The notes beneath the pieces were generated by a model. It was not told where the DNA came from and ran no database searches. It saw only the letters and a program-made list of their open reading frames with translations. The translations under genes were made by a program, and so were the position numbers. 53,448 nucleotides of DNA, taken from Acidobacteria bacterium RIFCSPLOWO2_12_FULL_68_19. Its GTDB lineage: Bacteria; Acidobacteriota; Vicinamibacteria; Vicinamibacterales; UBA2999. This document shows, piece by piece, positions 15,558 to 26,030 of this stretch. Numbering within the stretch: position 1 is the first letter of the stretch; each line of letters starts with the position of its first letter. The stretch covers positions 1 to 53,448 of the forward strand of contig MELF01000002.1 of the NCBI GenBank assembly GCA_001767525.1, read 5' to 3'.

Positions 15558-18106
15558 CGCGCTCCTCCTGCGCCCGGCTGCGCGCCGACGATCGTCAGGA
15601 GCAAATCCTGCGCGCGCTCGAACGCCGGCGCGATTTCGAGCGCCGCGAGCGCTTCGCGCTTGGCGTCCCCGAGGCGGCCTGCCAGCAGATACGCCTCGGC
15701 CAGATCCGCGTGGGCGGCCGCCCTGTCAGACGGCCCCGCTGCCAGCGCGGCGCGCAGCGCGCGAACCGCCCGGCCGGCGTCCTTCCGCTGCAGCGCATGG
15801 CGGCCGACGACCGACTGCGCCTGCACGTCGAACGGGTCCAGCTCGGCGACACGCTCGTAGGCCGCGGCCGTGCGCGCCGGTTCGCCGAGCGGCGCGACGA
15901 GCGCAGCCAGCCGCCGCGCCGCCTCGACGTCGCTCGAATCGACTTTCACGACCGCCTCGAGCGCCGCAATCGCACGCGTGGTGTCCCCCTGCTTGGTGGC
16001 GATGGCCGCAATCAGTAGGTTCGGGTTCGCGTCGCCGCTGGCGCCGGGCAGGAGCTTCGAAGCGCGCTCGAGCGCCTGGATCGCGCCGCCCGCATCGCCT
16101 GCCTCTTGCAACGCCCGCGCCAGCGCCATCTGCACGCCGTAGCTCGTCGGATTGGCGGCCGCAAGCGTCTTGAGCTGGTCAACCGTCGCCTTCGGCGGGA
16201 TCTCCGGAGACTTCAGCGCCCGCCGCGCCTCGGCGTACTGGCGCTCGAGGCGCGCATCGAAGCTCGCCTGCACCTGGTCGAGGGTGACGCCAAAGGCTGC
16301 GGGGAACGCCGCCTCGGTCTCGAGCCCCTTGCCGTAGGCGCGCAGCAGGCGCCACCACGCCTGCTCGCCGTAGGTCTCGACGAGATGTTCCACGACGAGC
16401 GACGACTGGTGGTACACGAGCGCGATCAGACGCGGGTCGCTGAACCCTTCCTGGATGTCGCGCAGCTTCAGGAGCTTGCCGGCCTCGAGCGCCTGGGCGA
16501 AGGGGACCTCCATCTCGCGGCCCCACTCCGGCCGCGCCTGGCGCTCCTCGTAGACCGACATCCCCTCGGAGAGCCACCGCGGCACGCGGTTGTTCGACAT
16601 CTGCAGGCTGATGACATGCGCCATCTCGTGCCACAGCGTCGCCGCCCAACTGAACTCGCCCGGCTGCCGCGCGTGCGGTGAGTCGAGCGTGACGACGCGG
16701 CCGAAGCAGGCGCCGAGCGCGCCGATGAAGCCGGGCAGTCCGATGGTGCGGACCGCAAAATCGTCGTGCTTCGGGAACATCTCCACGAGGATCGGCCCCG
16801 TCGGCTCGAACTGGTAGCGTTTGGAGAGCGCCTCGAGCGCCTGGCGCGCGAGCGGCACGACATGCTCGCGCATCACGCCCGCCTCGTCCGGGTGCAGCCG
16901 CACGACCAGATCGCCGTCACGAATGGTTTCGAACTTGTCCACCGTGTCGAGCATCGCGAGCAGGTTGAACGTGACGACGTCGTACGGATCCGCCTTGAAG
17001 GCGGTCTCGAGCGCCTGCCGCGCACCCGCCTCGTCACCCGTGCGCAGCAGGTGCATGCCGAGGTCCGCGTGCGCCTGCGTGCTCGTCCTGTCGATGTCGA
17101 GGGCGCGGCGCGTCAACTCCACCGCCTCGTTGAAGCGGTAGTTGCGCGCGGCGTGATCCCCGGCGACGCGGTATACGTCGCCGTAGGCGGGATTCATCTC
17201 GAGCACGCCGCCGACGAGGGACTGGAACTCGGCGGTCCGTCCTTCGAGCAACGCCATCGCCGCCTCGAGCGACCGCGCCTCCAGGCTGTTCGGATTGACT
17301 TCGAGCGCCTTCCGGATCGAGGCTCGCGCCTCGGCGCGTTCGCGGTCGTCGAGCGCCATCTCGGCGAGGAGCAGGTGCGCGGCGGCGTAGTTCGGATTGA
17401 TCTTGAGCGCCGCCTCGATGGCCGACCGCGCCGCCGGAGGATTCCCCTCGATCGTGGCGCGCGCCAGGCCGATCTGGGCGGGCACGTAGTCGCCGGCGGC
17501 CTGGAGCGCCGCCTGGTACGACTTCACCGCGTCGGCGCGGTTGTACTTCTCGAGGAACAGGTCGCCCCACGCGGTGTTGATGACCGGATCGTCCGGCGCC
17601 CGCGCGCTGGCGGCGCGGAAGAAGCCGTTGGCGTCCTGGAAGCGCCCGAGCGCGCGCGCCGCAAGGCCAAGGCGCATCAGGTCGGCGGGCGTCCCCTCGG
17701 AGCCGCGCGTCAGGACCATCTGGAGCGTCCGGGCGCCCTCCGCCCGGCGGCCGAGATAGAGCTGCAACTGGCCGAGTTCCAGCGCGGCATCGCCGGCCGG
17801 GTTCGCTGCCGCGCGGCCCGCCAGGAGCTTTTCGGCCTCGGCGTACCGGCCACGCGCGAGGTGCGCCCTGGCACGCAGGACGATCGATCGCTCGTCAGCG
17901 GCCGCCGACAGCAGCTTCTCGACCTCGTCGTAGTGCCCGGTGTTGAGCGCCCGCGCGGCCAGCGCCAGGGGCGACGTGTCCGCGGGCAGCGTCTGCCCGG
18001 ACGAGGAGGCGCTGAGTGCAACGAGCAGCGCCATGCACACGGCGAGGAACCGCTGCCATGTCAGCGCCACAGCCGGCGGCGTCCACTCGTCGCGCACGTC
18101 TGTCAT
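15554..18106 (-). CDS. TPR-repeat protein with zinc metallopeptidase (gluzincin-like) domain
   Basis: An 850-residue, first-in-operon protein. The N terminus holds a hydrophobic export segment (FLAVCMALLVALSASSSGQ). TPR-type helical repeats fill about 45-390. A central peptidase-like domain has His493-Glu494-x-x-His497 (WHEMAH) and Glu514 in WLSEG, the HExxH...E set of gluzincin peptidases. More TPRs follow from about 630 to the end. It is probably a periplasmic TPR-scaffolded metallopeptidase. Start at ATG 18106; a later start would lose the export signal. Confidence 0.82.
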   Translation of the reverse strand: MTDVRDEWTPPAVALTWQRFLAVCMALLVALSASSSGQTLPADTSPLALAARALNTGHYDEVEKLLSAAADERSIVLRARAHLARGRYAEAEKLLAGRAAANPAGDAALELGQLQLYLGRRAEGARTLQMVLTRGSEGTPADLMRLGLAARALGRFQDANGFFRAASARAPDDPVINTAWGDLFLEKYNRADAVKSYQAALQAAGDYVPAQIGLARATIEGNPPAARSAIEAALKINPNYAAAHLLLAEMALDDRERAEARASIRKALEVNPNSLEARSLEAAMALLEGRTAEFQSLVGGVLEMNPAYGDVYRVAGDHAARNYRFNEAVELTRRALDIDRTSTQAHADLGMHLLRTGDEAGARQALETAFKADPYDVVTFNLLAMLDTVDKFETIRDGDLVVRLHPDEAGVMREHVVPLARQALEALSKRYQFEPTGPILVEMFPKHDDFAVRTIGLPGFIGALGACFGRVVTLDSPHARQPGEFSWAATLWHEMAHVISLQMSNNRVPRWLSEGMSVYEERQARPEWGREMEVPFAQALEAGKLLKLRDIQEGFSDPRLIALVYHQSSLVVEHLVETYGEQAWWRLLRAYGKGLETEAAFPAAFGVTLDQVQASFDARLERQYAEARRALKSPEIPPKATVDQLKTLAAANPTSYGVQMALARALQEAGDAGGAIQALERASKLLPGASGDANPNLLIAAIATKQGDTTRAIAALEAVVKVDSSDVEAARRLAALVAPLGEPARTAAAYERVAELDPFDVQAQSVVGRHALQRKDAGRAVRALRAALAAGPSDRAAAHADLAEAYLLAGRLGDAKREALAALEIAPAFERAQDLLLTIVGAQPGAGGAR

Positions 18107-18145
18107 CTCAGCTGTTTCAGCGTCTCAGTGTCGAGTTGTGCCGTA

Positions 18146-18151
18146 AGTATA
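18146..18151 (-). promoter_or_regulatory. Candidate -10 element of the MoxR-type operon
   Basis: TATACT on the minus strand, 40 nt upstream of the first ATG of the operon (18106). It overlaps the last codons and stop of the ICMT-like gene. No good -35 box is present at 16-18 nt, so strength or sigma type is uncertain. Confidence 0.4.
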
Positions 18152-18153
18152 GT

Positions 18154-18750
18154 TCACGTTCCGGCACTGCTTCGGGCGCAATGGGGACTCCGCAACGCGC
18201 CGTCTTCAACACGAATTCGCACGCGCAGGAGCAGGCTGAACAGCACGATCGTCGCCGGTCCGGTCAGCCGCGCGCCGACCAGCAGCGCCATGCCCAGCAA
18301 CTCGCCGACGACGGCGATGTAATTCGGATGGCGCGCCAGCGCGTAGGGGCCGCCAGTGACGAGCGGCGCGCCAGGCAGTACCAGCACGCGGTAGGTCCAG
18401 CGCGGCCCGAGCGTCGCCATCGCCCAGCACTTCAGCAGCTTCGACGCGGCGAGCACCACGACGCCCGCGATGGTCGCCGCTCCAGGCTCGGGTCCGAACA
18501 GGGCGCCCTCGAGCGCCATCAGCGCGAACGCGCCGGGGTACGTCCATCGCATCGCCCGGTAGACGTCGCCCGGCGGCTCCAGCGCACCCTGCGCGCGCAG
18601 CCGAACTTCGTTCCGGCGCGACACGAGCAGCTCCGCGCCCATCAGCAGCAGGACGGCGAGAAGCGACCCGGAGGCAACGAAGGGGGTCAGACCCCGGTGA
18701 TGGGGCGACTCAAGGTTGATCAGCGATTCGAGAACCTCGAGCCGCCCCAT
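18154..18750 (-). CDS. Isoprenylcysteine carboxyl methyltransferase-like integral membrane methyltransferase
   Basis: A 198-residue polytopic protein. The C-terminal half carries the ICMT signature: GPRWTYRVLVLPGAPLVT, GPYALARHPNYIAVVGE and a final hydrophobic pair, the SAM-binding region of this family. These enzymes methylate carboxylates, phenols or thiols at the membrane. The first 24 residues (MGRLEVLESLINLESPHHRG...) are encoded by the 18682-18768 inverted repeat and are not family-like. That element seems to have supplied a new start (ATG 18750, sharing a base with the flavoprotein stop). Third gene after the ketosynthase and flavoprotein, in the same transcript. Confidence 0.78.
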   Translation of the reverse strand: MGRLEVLESLINLESPHHRGLTPFVASGSLLAVLLLMGAELLVSRRNEVRLRAQGALEPPGDVYRAMRWTYPGAFALMALEGALFGPEPGAATIAGVVVLAASKLLKCWAMATLGPRWTYRVLVLPGAPLVTGGPYALARHPNYIAVVGELLGMALLVGARLTGPATIVLFSLLLRVRIRVEDGALRSPHCARSSAGT

Positions 18751-18768
18751 CACCGGGGTCTGACCCCC
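18682..18768. repeat. REP/BIME-like long inverted repeat with GGGGTCAGACCCC core
   Basis: Perfect 26-nt arms (18682-18707 and 18743-18768) contain GGGGTCAGACCCC, itself palindromic, and are separated by 35 nt whose ends are also partly complementary (AGGTT/AACCT). The element bridges the flavoprotein stop and the ICMT start and codes for parts of both proteins. The same core forms a second palindrome at 39126-39154. No transposase or RAYT gene is in the window. Confidence 0.85.
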
Positions 18769-19889
18769 ACGAGGCGCACGTCGCCGGCGGCGCCGATCAA
18801 CAGACGAAAGGGGGCGGGCCAGCGCGAGGCGAGGGCTGCGGCCGCCTGCACACCGCGCGGCGAGGCGACGAGCGTTCGCAGCGCGCGGTTGAACCGCCAC
18901 TTGGAGCCGAACTCCCGTTGAAACGCGCCCCGCAGCCCAGGATGCGCCGCGCGACCCGTGGCCAGCTCGAGGAGCGCGGCCTCGGCCGCCAGCTCGCCGC
19001 CGCGGAACGCGAAGCGCAAGCCGTCGCCGGTCATCGGATCGACGAATCCGGCGGCATCGCCGGCGAGCAGCAGCCCGGCGCATCCGGCGGCCGCTGCGTC
19101 AACGGCCAGCGGACCGAGCGCGACGATGGGCGATACGCGCCGGGCGCGGGAGAAACGCCCGCTCAGGCCCGGGTCGGCGCCGATGGCCGCCGCCACCACC
19201 GCCGGGCCAGCCGGGACGGGGCCGTGGCTAGCGTCGCGCACGACGCAGACATTCGCCAGGCCGTCTCCAAGCGGCGCGATACCGAGGTAGCCGTCGGTTC
19301 GGACGTGCATCTCCCCGTGCGCCGTGAGGCCGTCGACATCGGCGAAGTAGGCGCCGAATGCCCACCGCTTCGGCCACCGCGCAAAGCGGGTCAGACCGAG
19401 CGCCGCGCCCAGCCGCGAACCGCGCCCGTCGGCGGCAATGACGAGGCGCGCGCGCATCTCCGATTCACCCGCGGCCGAGCGGATGCGCACGCCCGCCACA
19501 CGGCCTTCGGCGTCTCTGACCGGCGCGAGCACGCGGATGCCCGGCGTGAAATCGACGCCCGTCCCGACGGCAGCCTCGAGCAGCAGGAGGTCGAGCACCC
19601 GCCGCTCGATGGCTCCGCCGACGAGACCGTTCGGATAATCAGCGGCGACCGCGGCGCCGCCGGGACCGGTCACGCGCATGCCCCGAATCGGTCGCGCCTG
19701 CGCCCGTACCGCGGCGCCGACGCCGAGCCGATCGAGGAGTGAGAGGGCGCCGGGGTTGACCGTGTCGCCGCAGAGCTTCGCGCGCGGGAACGACGCGCGG
19801 TCGACGAGACGTACGCGCGCGCCCCCGCGCGCAAGCGCGAGCGCAGCCACGCTGCCGGAGGGACCGGCGCCGACGACGAGCACCTCCAT
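18750..19889 (-). CDS. FAD-dependent oxidoreductase, geranylgeranyl-reductase/monooxygenase family
   Basis: A 379-residue flavoprotein. The N-terminal dinucleotide-binding motif is VVGAGPSGSVAALALARGG (4-22), followed by the family's CGDTVNPGAL segment near 45. Later motifs are ADGRGSRLGAALG (second FAD contact) and GDAAGFVDPMTGDGLRFAF, the GD box of group A flavin monooxygenases and geranylgeranyl reductases. ATG 19889 shares one base with the ketosynthase stop. The last residues (GVRPR) come from the REP-like element. The operon suggests it hydroxylates or reduces a ketosynthase product. Confidence 0.83.
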   Translation of the reverse strand: MEVLVVGAGPSGSVAALALARGGARVRLVDRASFPRAKLCGDTVNPGALSLLDRLGVGAAVRAQARPIRGMRVTGPGGAAVAADYPNGLVGGAIERRVLDLLLLEAAVGTGVDFTPGIRVLAPVRDAEGRVAGVRIRSAAGESEMRARLVIAADGRGSRLGAALGLTRFARWPKRWAFGAYFADVDGLTAHGEMHVRTDGYLGIAPLGDGLANVCVVRDASHGPVPAGPAVVAAAIGADPGLSGRFSRARRVSPIVALGPLAVDAAAAGCAGLLLAGDAAGFVDPMTGDGLRFAFRGGELAAEAALLELATGRAAHPGLRGAFQREFGSKWRFNRALRTLVASPRGVQAAAALASRWPAPFRLLIGAAGDVRLVGVRPR

Positions 19890-21157
19890 CACGGGACCCG
19901 ACCCAGGACGAGCACGCTGTTCTTCGACCCGAAGCCGAGGCAGTTGCAGAGCGCCGCCTCCACGTCGACCCGCCGCGCCTCGTTCGGAATGAAGTCCATG
20001 TCGCACGCCGGATCCTGATCGTCCAGGTTGATGGTCGGCGGCAGCACGCCCCGGCCGAGCGCCAACGCGGTAGTCACGACGCCGGCCGCGCCGCTGGCCC
20101 CCTGGGGGTGGCCGATCATCGACTTGGTCGAGGAGCCGGGCACCCGGTCCGCACTCGCGCCAAAGACGCGCCGCACCGAGCGCGATTCGACGACGTCGTT
20201 CAGCTGCGTCGACGTGCCGTGGTAGTTGATGTAGCCGATCTCGTCGGTACGCCGGCGCGCCCTGGCGAGCGCCGTCTCGATGCAGCGGACGATCTCGCCG
20301 CCGTCAGGGTCCATCTGCACCCGGTGATAGGCGTCGCACGTGGAGGCGTACCCCTCGACGCGCGCGTAGCGGCGGGCGCCCCGCGCGAGGGCCCGGTCCT
20401 CGCGTTCGAGCACGACCATCCAGGCGCCCTCGCCGAGGACGAAGCCGTCTCGCCCGCGATCGAACGGCCGCGACGCTTCGGCGGGCCGGTCGTTGTAATG
20501 CGTCGAAACGACGCGCATGCGGGAGAACCCGAAGATCATGCCGGGCAGCACGCACCCTTCGGTGCCGCCCGAGAGCAGCACGTCGTACTCGCCGGATCGG
20601 ATGAGGGATGCGCCATGGCCGATCGCGTCGGTCGAGCTGGTGCAGCCGCACGACAGCACGTGACTGAGGCCGCGCAACCGCAGGGCGATCGAAATCTCGC
20701 TCGACACCATCCCGCAGATGCCGATGGCGATGGCATACGGCGTGACGTGGCGGCCGCCGCTCGTGAAGAAATCCTCGTACTGCCTCTCGCCGACGTCGAT
20801 GCCGCCGCCGCCGCAGCCGATGATGACGCCGGCGCCCGGCTCGCCCGCCGGCAGCCCCGCGTCGCGCCAGGCCTCCCGGGCCGCAACCACGCCGAACAGC
20901 GCCGCGCGAGAATAGCGCTTCGGGTCCGCGCGGCCGTCGCCGTCCTCGCCGTCGAGCGGCGGCGCATCGTCAATCGAGACCGGCGGCACCCAGGCGGCGA
21001 CGCGGCACGGGTAGGAGGAGACGTCGAACTGCGTGATCGCCTTCGAACCGCTCCGGCCTCGGGTCACGTCCTCCCAGTACCGCTCGCGGCCGACACCGAA
21101 GGGCGACACGACGCCGATACCGGTGATGACAACGTTCGGGAATCCGCTCGATGGCAT
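19889..21157 (-). CDS. Beta-ketoacyl synthase, KAS II/FabF-like
   Basis: A 422-residue thiolase-fold condensing enzyme with a complete catalytic set: nucleophile Cys172 in GCTSSTDAIG, His313 in YHGTST, Lys345 and His350 in TKSMIGHPQGASG, and the C-terminal CNCLGFGSKNSVLVLG. GGAGG lies 8 nt upstream of ATG 21157. No acyl-carrier protein or other fab gene is adjacent. The next two genes encode a flavoprotein and a methyltransferase, so this KS more likely serves a specialised lipid or aromatic pathway than housekeeping fatty acid synthesis. Confidence 0.88.
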   Translation of the reverse strand: MPSSGFPNVVITGIGVVSPFGVGRERYWEDVTRGRSGSKAITQFDVSSYPCRVAAWVPPVSIDDAPPLDGEDGDGRADPKRYSRAALFGVVAAREAWRDAGLPAGEPGAGVIIGCGGGGIDVGERQYEDFFTSGGRHVTPYAIAIGICGMVSSEISIALRLRGLSHVLSCGCTSSTDAIGHGASLIRSGEYDVLLSGGTEGCVLPGMIFGFSRMRVVSTHYNDRPAEASRPFDRGRDGFVLGEGAWMVVLEREDRALARGARRYARVEGYASTCDAYHRVQMDPDGGEIVRCIETALARARRRTDEIGYINYHGTSTQLNDVVESRSVRRVFGASADRVPGSSTKSMIGHPQGASGAAGVVTTALALGRGVLPPTINLDDQDPACDMDFIPNEARRVDVEAALCNCLGFGSKNSVLVLGRVP

Positions 21158-21190
21158 GGCCGGCGCCTCCGCGCACTATATTATTGGCCC

Positions 21191-21892
21191 GTGTGCGCCA
21201 CCGCAGCGGGTCCCGCGCGCGTCTTCAGCTGGACCGGCGCGCTGCTCTTCGCCGTCTCTCTGACGTATTTCGTGTTCGCCTACCTCTGGGGATTCGGCGC
21301 GTCCGCCGACGGCGGCCGGGCCGCCCCGGCCGTGACATGGAACGTCGCGCTGTTCACCCTCTTCGCGCTCCATCACAGCATCTTCGCGCGGGAACCGGTC
21401 CGCGGGTGGGTCCGGCGCGTCGTGGCGCCGGACCTCGAGCGGTCGGTCTACGTCTGGCTCGCCAGCCTGCTCTTCCTCGCCGTCTGCCTGGGATGGCGGC
21501 CGGTGCCTGGAACCGCGTGGAGCCTGGACGGGGCCCCGGTGTGGCTGGTGCGAGCCGTCGGGATCGCGGCGCTGTGGCTCATGCTTCGCAGCGTGGCCGT
21601 CCTCGACGTCTGGACGCTCGCAGGCCTCAGGCTCCAGGCCCAGGGCCCCAGCGACTTCAAGACGACCGGGCCGTATGGGTGGGTGCGCCATCCCATCTAC
21701 GCAGGGTGGTGTCTCTTCGTGTTCGCCGCCACGCCGATGACGATGACGCGGCTGCTGTTCGCGGTCGTCAGTTGCGCCTACCTGCTCGTCGCGATTCCGC
21801 TGGAGGAACGCACCATGCGCGCGGCGTCGCCCGGCGCGTACGGACGCTACATGGCGCAGGTGCCATGGCGGCTCGTGCCTGGTGTGTACTAG
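21191..21892 (+). CDS. ICMT/NnrU-like membrane methyltransferase
   Basis: A 233-residue protein with five or so helices (FSWTGALLFAVSLTYFVFAYLWG, WNVALFTLFALHHS, YVWLASLLFLAVCLGW ...) and the conserved C-terminal block KTTGPYGWVRHPIYAGWCLF, then EERTM near the end. This is the RHPxY signature of ICMT-like and methanethiol S-methyltransferase-like enzymes. GTG 21191 lies only about 7 nt after an AT-rich -10-like stretch (TATATTAT, 21177-21184), so the mRNA may be nearly leaderless. It is divergent from the ketosynthase with a 33-nt shared promoter gap and may serve the same pathway. Confidence 0.78.
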   Translation: MCATAAGPARVFSWTGALLFAVSLTYFVFAYLWGFGASADGGRAAPAVTWNVALFTLFALHHSIFAREPVRGWVRRVVAPDLERSVYVWLASLLFLAVCLGWRPVPGTAWSLDGAPVWLVRAVGIAALWLMLRSVAVLDVWTLAGLRLQAQGPSDFKTTGPYGWVRHPIYAGWCLFVFAATPMTMTRLLFAVVSCAYLLVAIPLEERTMRAASPGAYGRYMAQVPWRLVPGVY

Positions 21893-21910
21893 CCCGCACT
21901 ATTCATGAAT

Positions 21911-21965
21911 CAGTCGTTCACGCTTCTCGGTGCTCGGTGCTCGGTTCGTGTTCAGGTTCGTCCGT
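21911..21965. repeat. Heptamer-type repeat (CTCGGTG family)
   Basis: GTCGTTCACGCTTCT followed by heptads CGGTGCT, CGGTGCT, CGGTTCG and TGTTCAGGTTCG. The same block, with an inverted second arm, occurs at 49144-49244. It fills the gap between the ICMT-like gene and the zinc-ribbon gene. Confidence 0.7.
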
Positions 21966-22280
21966 TCAGTGTTCCTCCTCCTCGTCGTCGTCGTTCGGCA
22001 ACCCTTCGAACTCTTCGAGGAAGATCAGCCCGCGATGCGAGGGGAACTCGAACCGCTTGCCGCAGACCTTGCACGTGACGTCGTTGTCGATACGGACGAG
22101 GTGATCCTTGACCTTGGCGAACATCGCCCGGTCGCGCTCATCGGCGCCCGAGGGGACCTGGGCCTTCTTCGTCCGCCGCATCCAGCGGATCGAGTAGTCG
22201 CCGGTACGGCGGCACCGGGGGCACTGCAGGCGTGCCGGGCGCTGCTCCGGCTTCTCGGTGAAGAACTGTCGCTCGTCCAT
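21966..22280 (-). CDS. Small zinc-ribbon protein with acidic tail
   Basis: A 104-residue soluble protein. Cys pairs CPRC (about 20-23) and CKVC (about 70-73) could bind one zinc. Between them is a charged helical segment (ADERDRAMFAKVKDHLVRID). The C terminus is almost entirely acidic (NDDDEEEEH). No known name; the two-ribbon layout suggests a nucleic-acid- or protein-binding role. Divergent from lon. Confidence 0.7.
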   Translation of the reverse strand: MDERQFFTEKPEQRPARLQCPRCRRTGDYSIRWMRRTKKAQVPSGADERDRAMFAKVKDHLVRIDNDVTCKVCGKRFEFPSHRGLIFLEEFEGLPNDDDEEEEH

Positions 22281-22322
22281 GAGGCTTCCGGCTTCGGGCG
22301 GCGTCGGGTGACTCGTCCTACA

Positions 22323-22364
22323 GCCTGGAGCCTAAAGTCTAAGGCCTGAAGCCTGAAGCCTGCT
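22323..22364. repeat. Heptamer tandem repeat (AGCCTGA family)
   Basis: Six consecutive 7-nt units: AGCCTGG, AGCCTAA, AGTCTAA, GGCCTGA, AGCCTGA, AGCCTGC. They lie in the lon upstream region, 21 nt before its ATG. A shorter copy lies at 28973-28999 across the nuoI stop codon. Confidence 0.8.
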
Positions 22365-22384
22365 GATAAACTGGCCGTGCCCCC

Positions 22385-24778
<2,394 letters not shown>

Positions 24779-24779
24779 C

Positions 24780-25952
24780 GTGGCAGCGGCGATCGTCTTC
24801 TACGTATCCGGCCACGGGTTCGGCCACGCCTCACGCGTCATCGAGGTCATCAACGCGATACTCGCCCGGCGACCCGACACGCGGATCGGCGTCCGCACAG
24901 CGGCGCCACGGTGGCTCTTCGACCTGACCGTCACGGGGAAAATTGCGTTCAGCACCCTCGAATGCGACACGGGCGTCGTCCAGTCGGACGCGCTCACGCT
25001 GGACGAGGCGGACACGATCCGCCGCGCCGCGGCGTTCCACAGCGATCTGGTGACGCGCGCCGCCAGCGAGACGCGCGTGCTGCGCGAACTCGGCGCCGGG
25101 CTGATTGTGGGCGACGTCCCGCCGCTCGCCTTCGCCGTCGGCGGCGCCGCGGCCGTGCCGTCGATTGCGCTCGGCAACTTCACCTGGGACTGGATCTACA
25201 GCGACTACCCGCGCGTGCGGCTGGCGCCGTCGCTGCTGCCCACCATCCGCGGCGCCTACGCCAAGGCGTCGATGGCGCTGCGCCTCCCGATGTCGGCCGG
25301 CTTCGAGAGCTTCTCCAACATCAAGGAGATCCCCTTCATCGCGCGGCACGCCACGCGCACGCGCGAAGAGGTCTGCAAGATCCTCAAGCTGCCGACCGAC
25401 AAGCCGTTCGTCCTGATGTCGTTCGGCGGCTACGGCTTGCCGGGGCTCGACACGGACCTGCTGGCGAAGTTCAAGAAGTACGTCGTGATCAACGCGGCCA
25501 GCAAGCCGGTCGGCCGGACGCGCAAGGAGGTGCCGCTCGCCGAGCGTCATGGGTCGCTCGTCACCGTGAACGAGGAGACGATGTACGAGGCCGGCGTCCG
25601 GTACGAAGACCTGGTTCACGCTTCCGAGGCGGTCGTCACCAAGCCGGGATACGGCATCATCGCCGAGGCGATTGCCAACGACGCCGCCGTGCTGTACACC
25701 TCGCGCGGCCACTTCCCCGAGTACGACGTCCTGGTCGAGGAGATGCCCAAGTATCTGCGCACCGCCTTCATCGGCCAGGAGGACCTGTTCGCCGGCAAGT
25801 GGGAGCCGCACCTCGACAAGCTGCTGGCGCAGCCGCGGTCGAAGAACAAGAAGCCCGACACGAGCGGCGCCGACGCCGCCGCCGACCTGCTGCTCAAGGC
25901 GCTCGACAAGCCGCCACGGAAGCCGCGCGGACGGCCGCGGGTGAAGCTCTGA
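24780..25952 (+). CDS. Glycosyltransferase-like protein (GT-B fold, arabinokinase-N-terminal type)
   Basis: A 390-residue protein starting at GTG 24780, one base after lon. The N-terminal loop VSGHGFGHASRVIEV matches the GT-B-like domain fused to plant L-arabinokinases and bacterial relatives. A C-terminal nucleotide-sugar site is suggested by KPGYGIIAEAIAND (about 284-297). The last residues are basic (KPPRKPRGRPRVKL) and include an RGRPR AT-hook-like motif. There is no membrane segment. The sugar donor and acceptor cannot be told from sequence. Confidence 0.65.
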   Translation: MAAAIVFYVSGHGFGHASRVIEVINAILARRPDTRIGVRTAAPRWLFDLTVTGKIAFSTLECDTGVVQSDALTLDEADTIRRAAAFHSDLVTRAASETRVLRELGAGLIVGDVPPLAFAVGGAAAVPSIALGNFTWDWIYSDYPRVRLAPSLLPTIRGAYAKASMALRLPMSAGFESFSNIKEIPFIARHATRTREEVCKILKLPTDKPFVLMSFGGYGLPGLDTDLLAKFKKYVVINAASKPVGRTRKEVPLAERHGSLVTVNEETMYEAGVRYEDLVHASEAVVTKPGYGIIAEAIANDAAVLYTSRGHFPEYDVLVEEMPKYLRTAFIGQEDLFAGKWEPHLDKLLAQPRSKNKKPDTSGADAAADLLLKALDKPPRKPRGRPRVKL

Positions 25953-26030
25953 ACAACTTGGTCGGGTGTTCGGGCGCTGAGCGCCCAACCGCGCCCGGGA
26001 GTCAGGACGTTCCGAGCGATCCGAAGGAGC

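Noticed and set aside
25972-25986. Terminator between the glycosyltransferase and PmtA-like genes
   Set aside because: The GGGCGC-TGA-GCGCCC hairpin has no T-run on either strand, so intrinsic termination is not supported.
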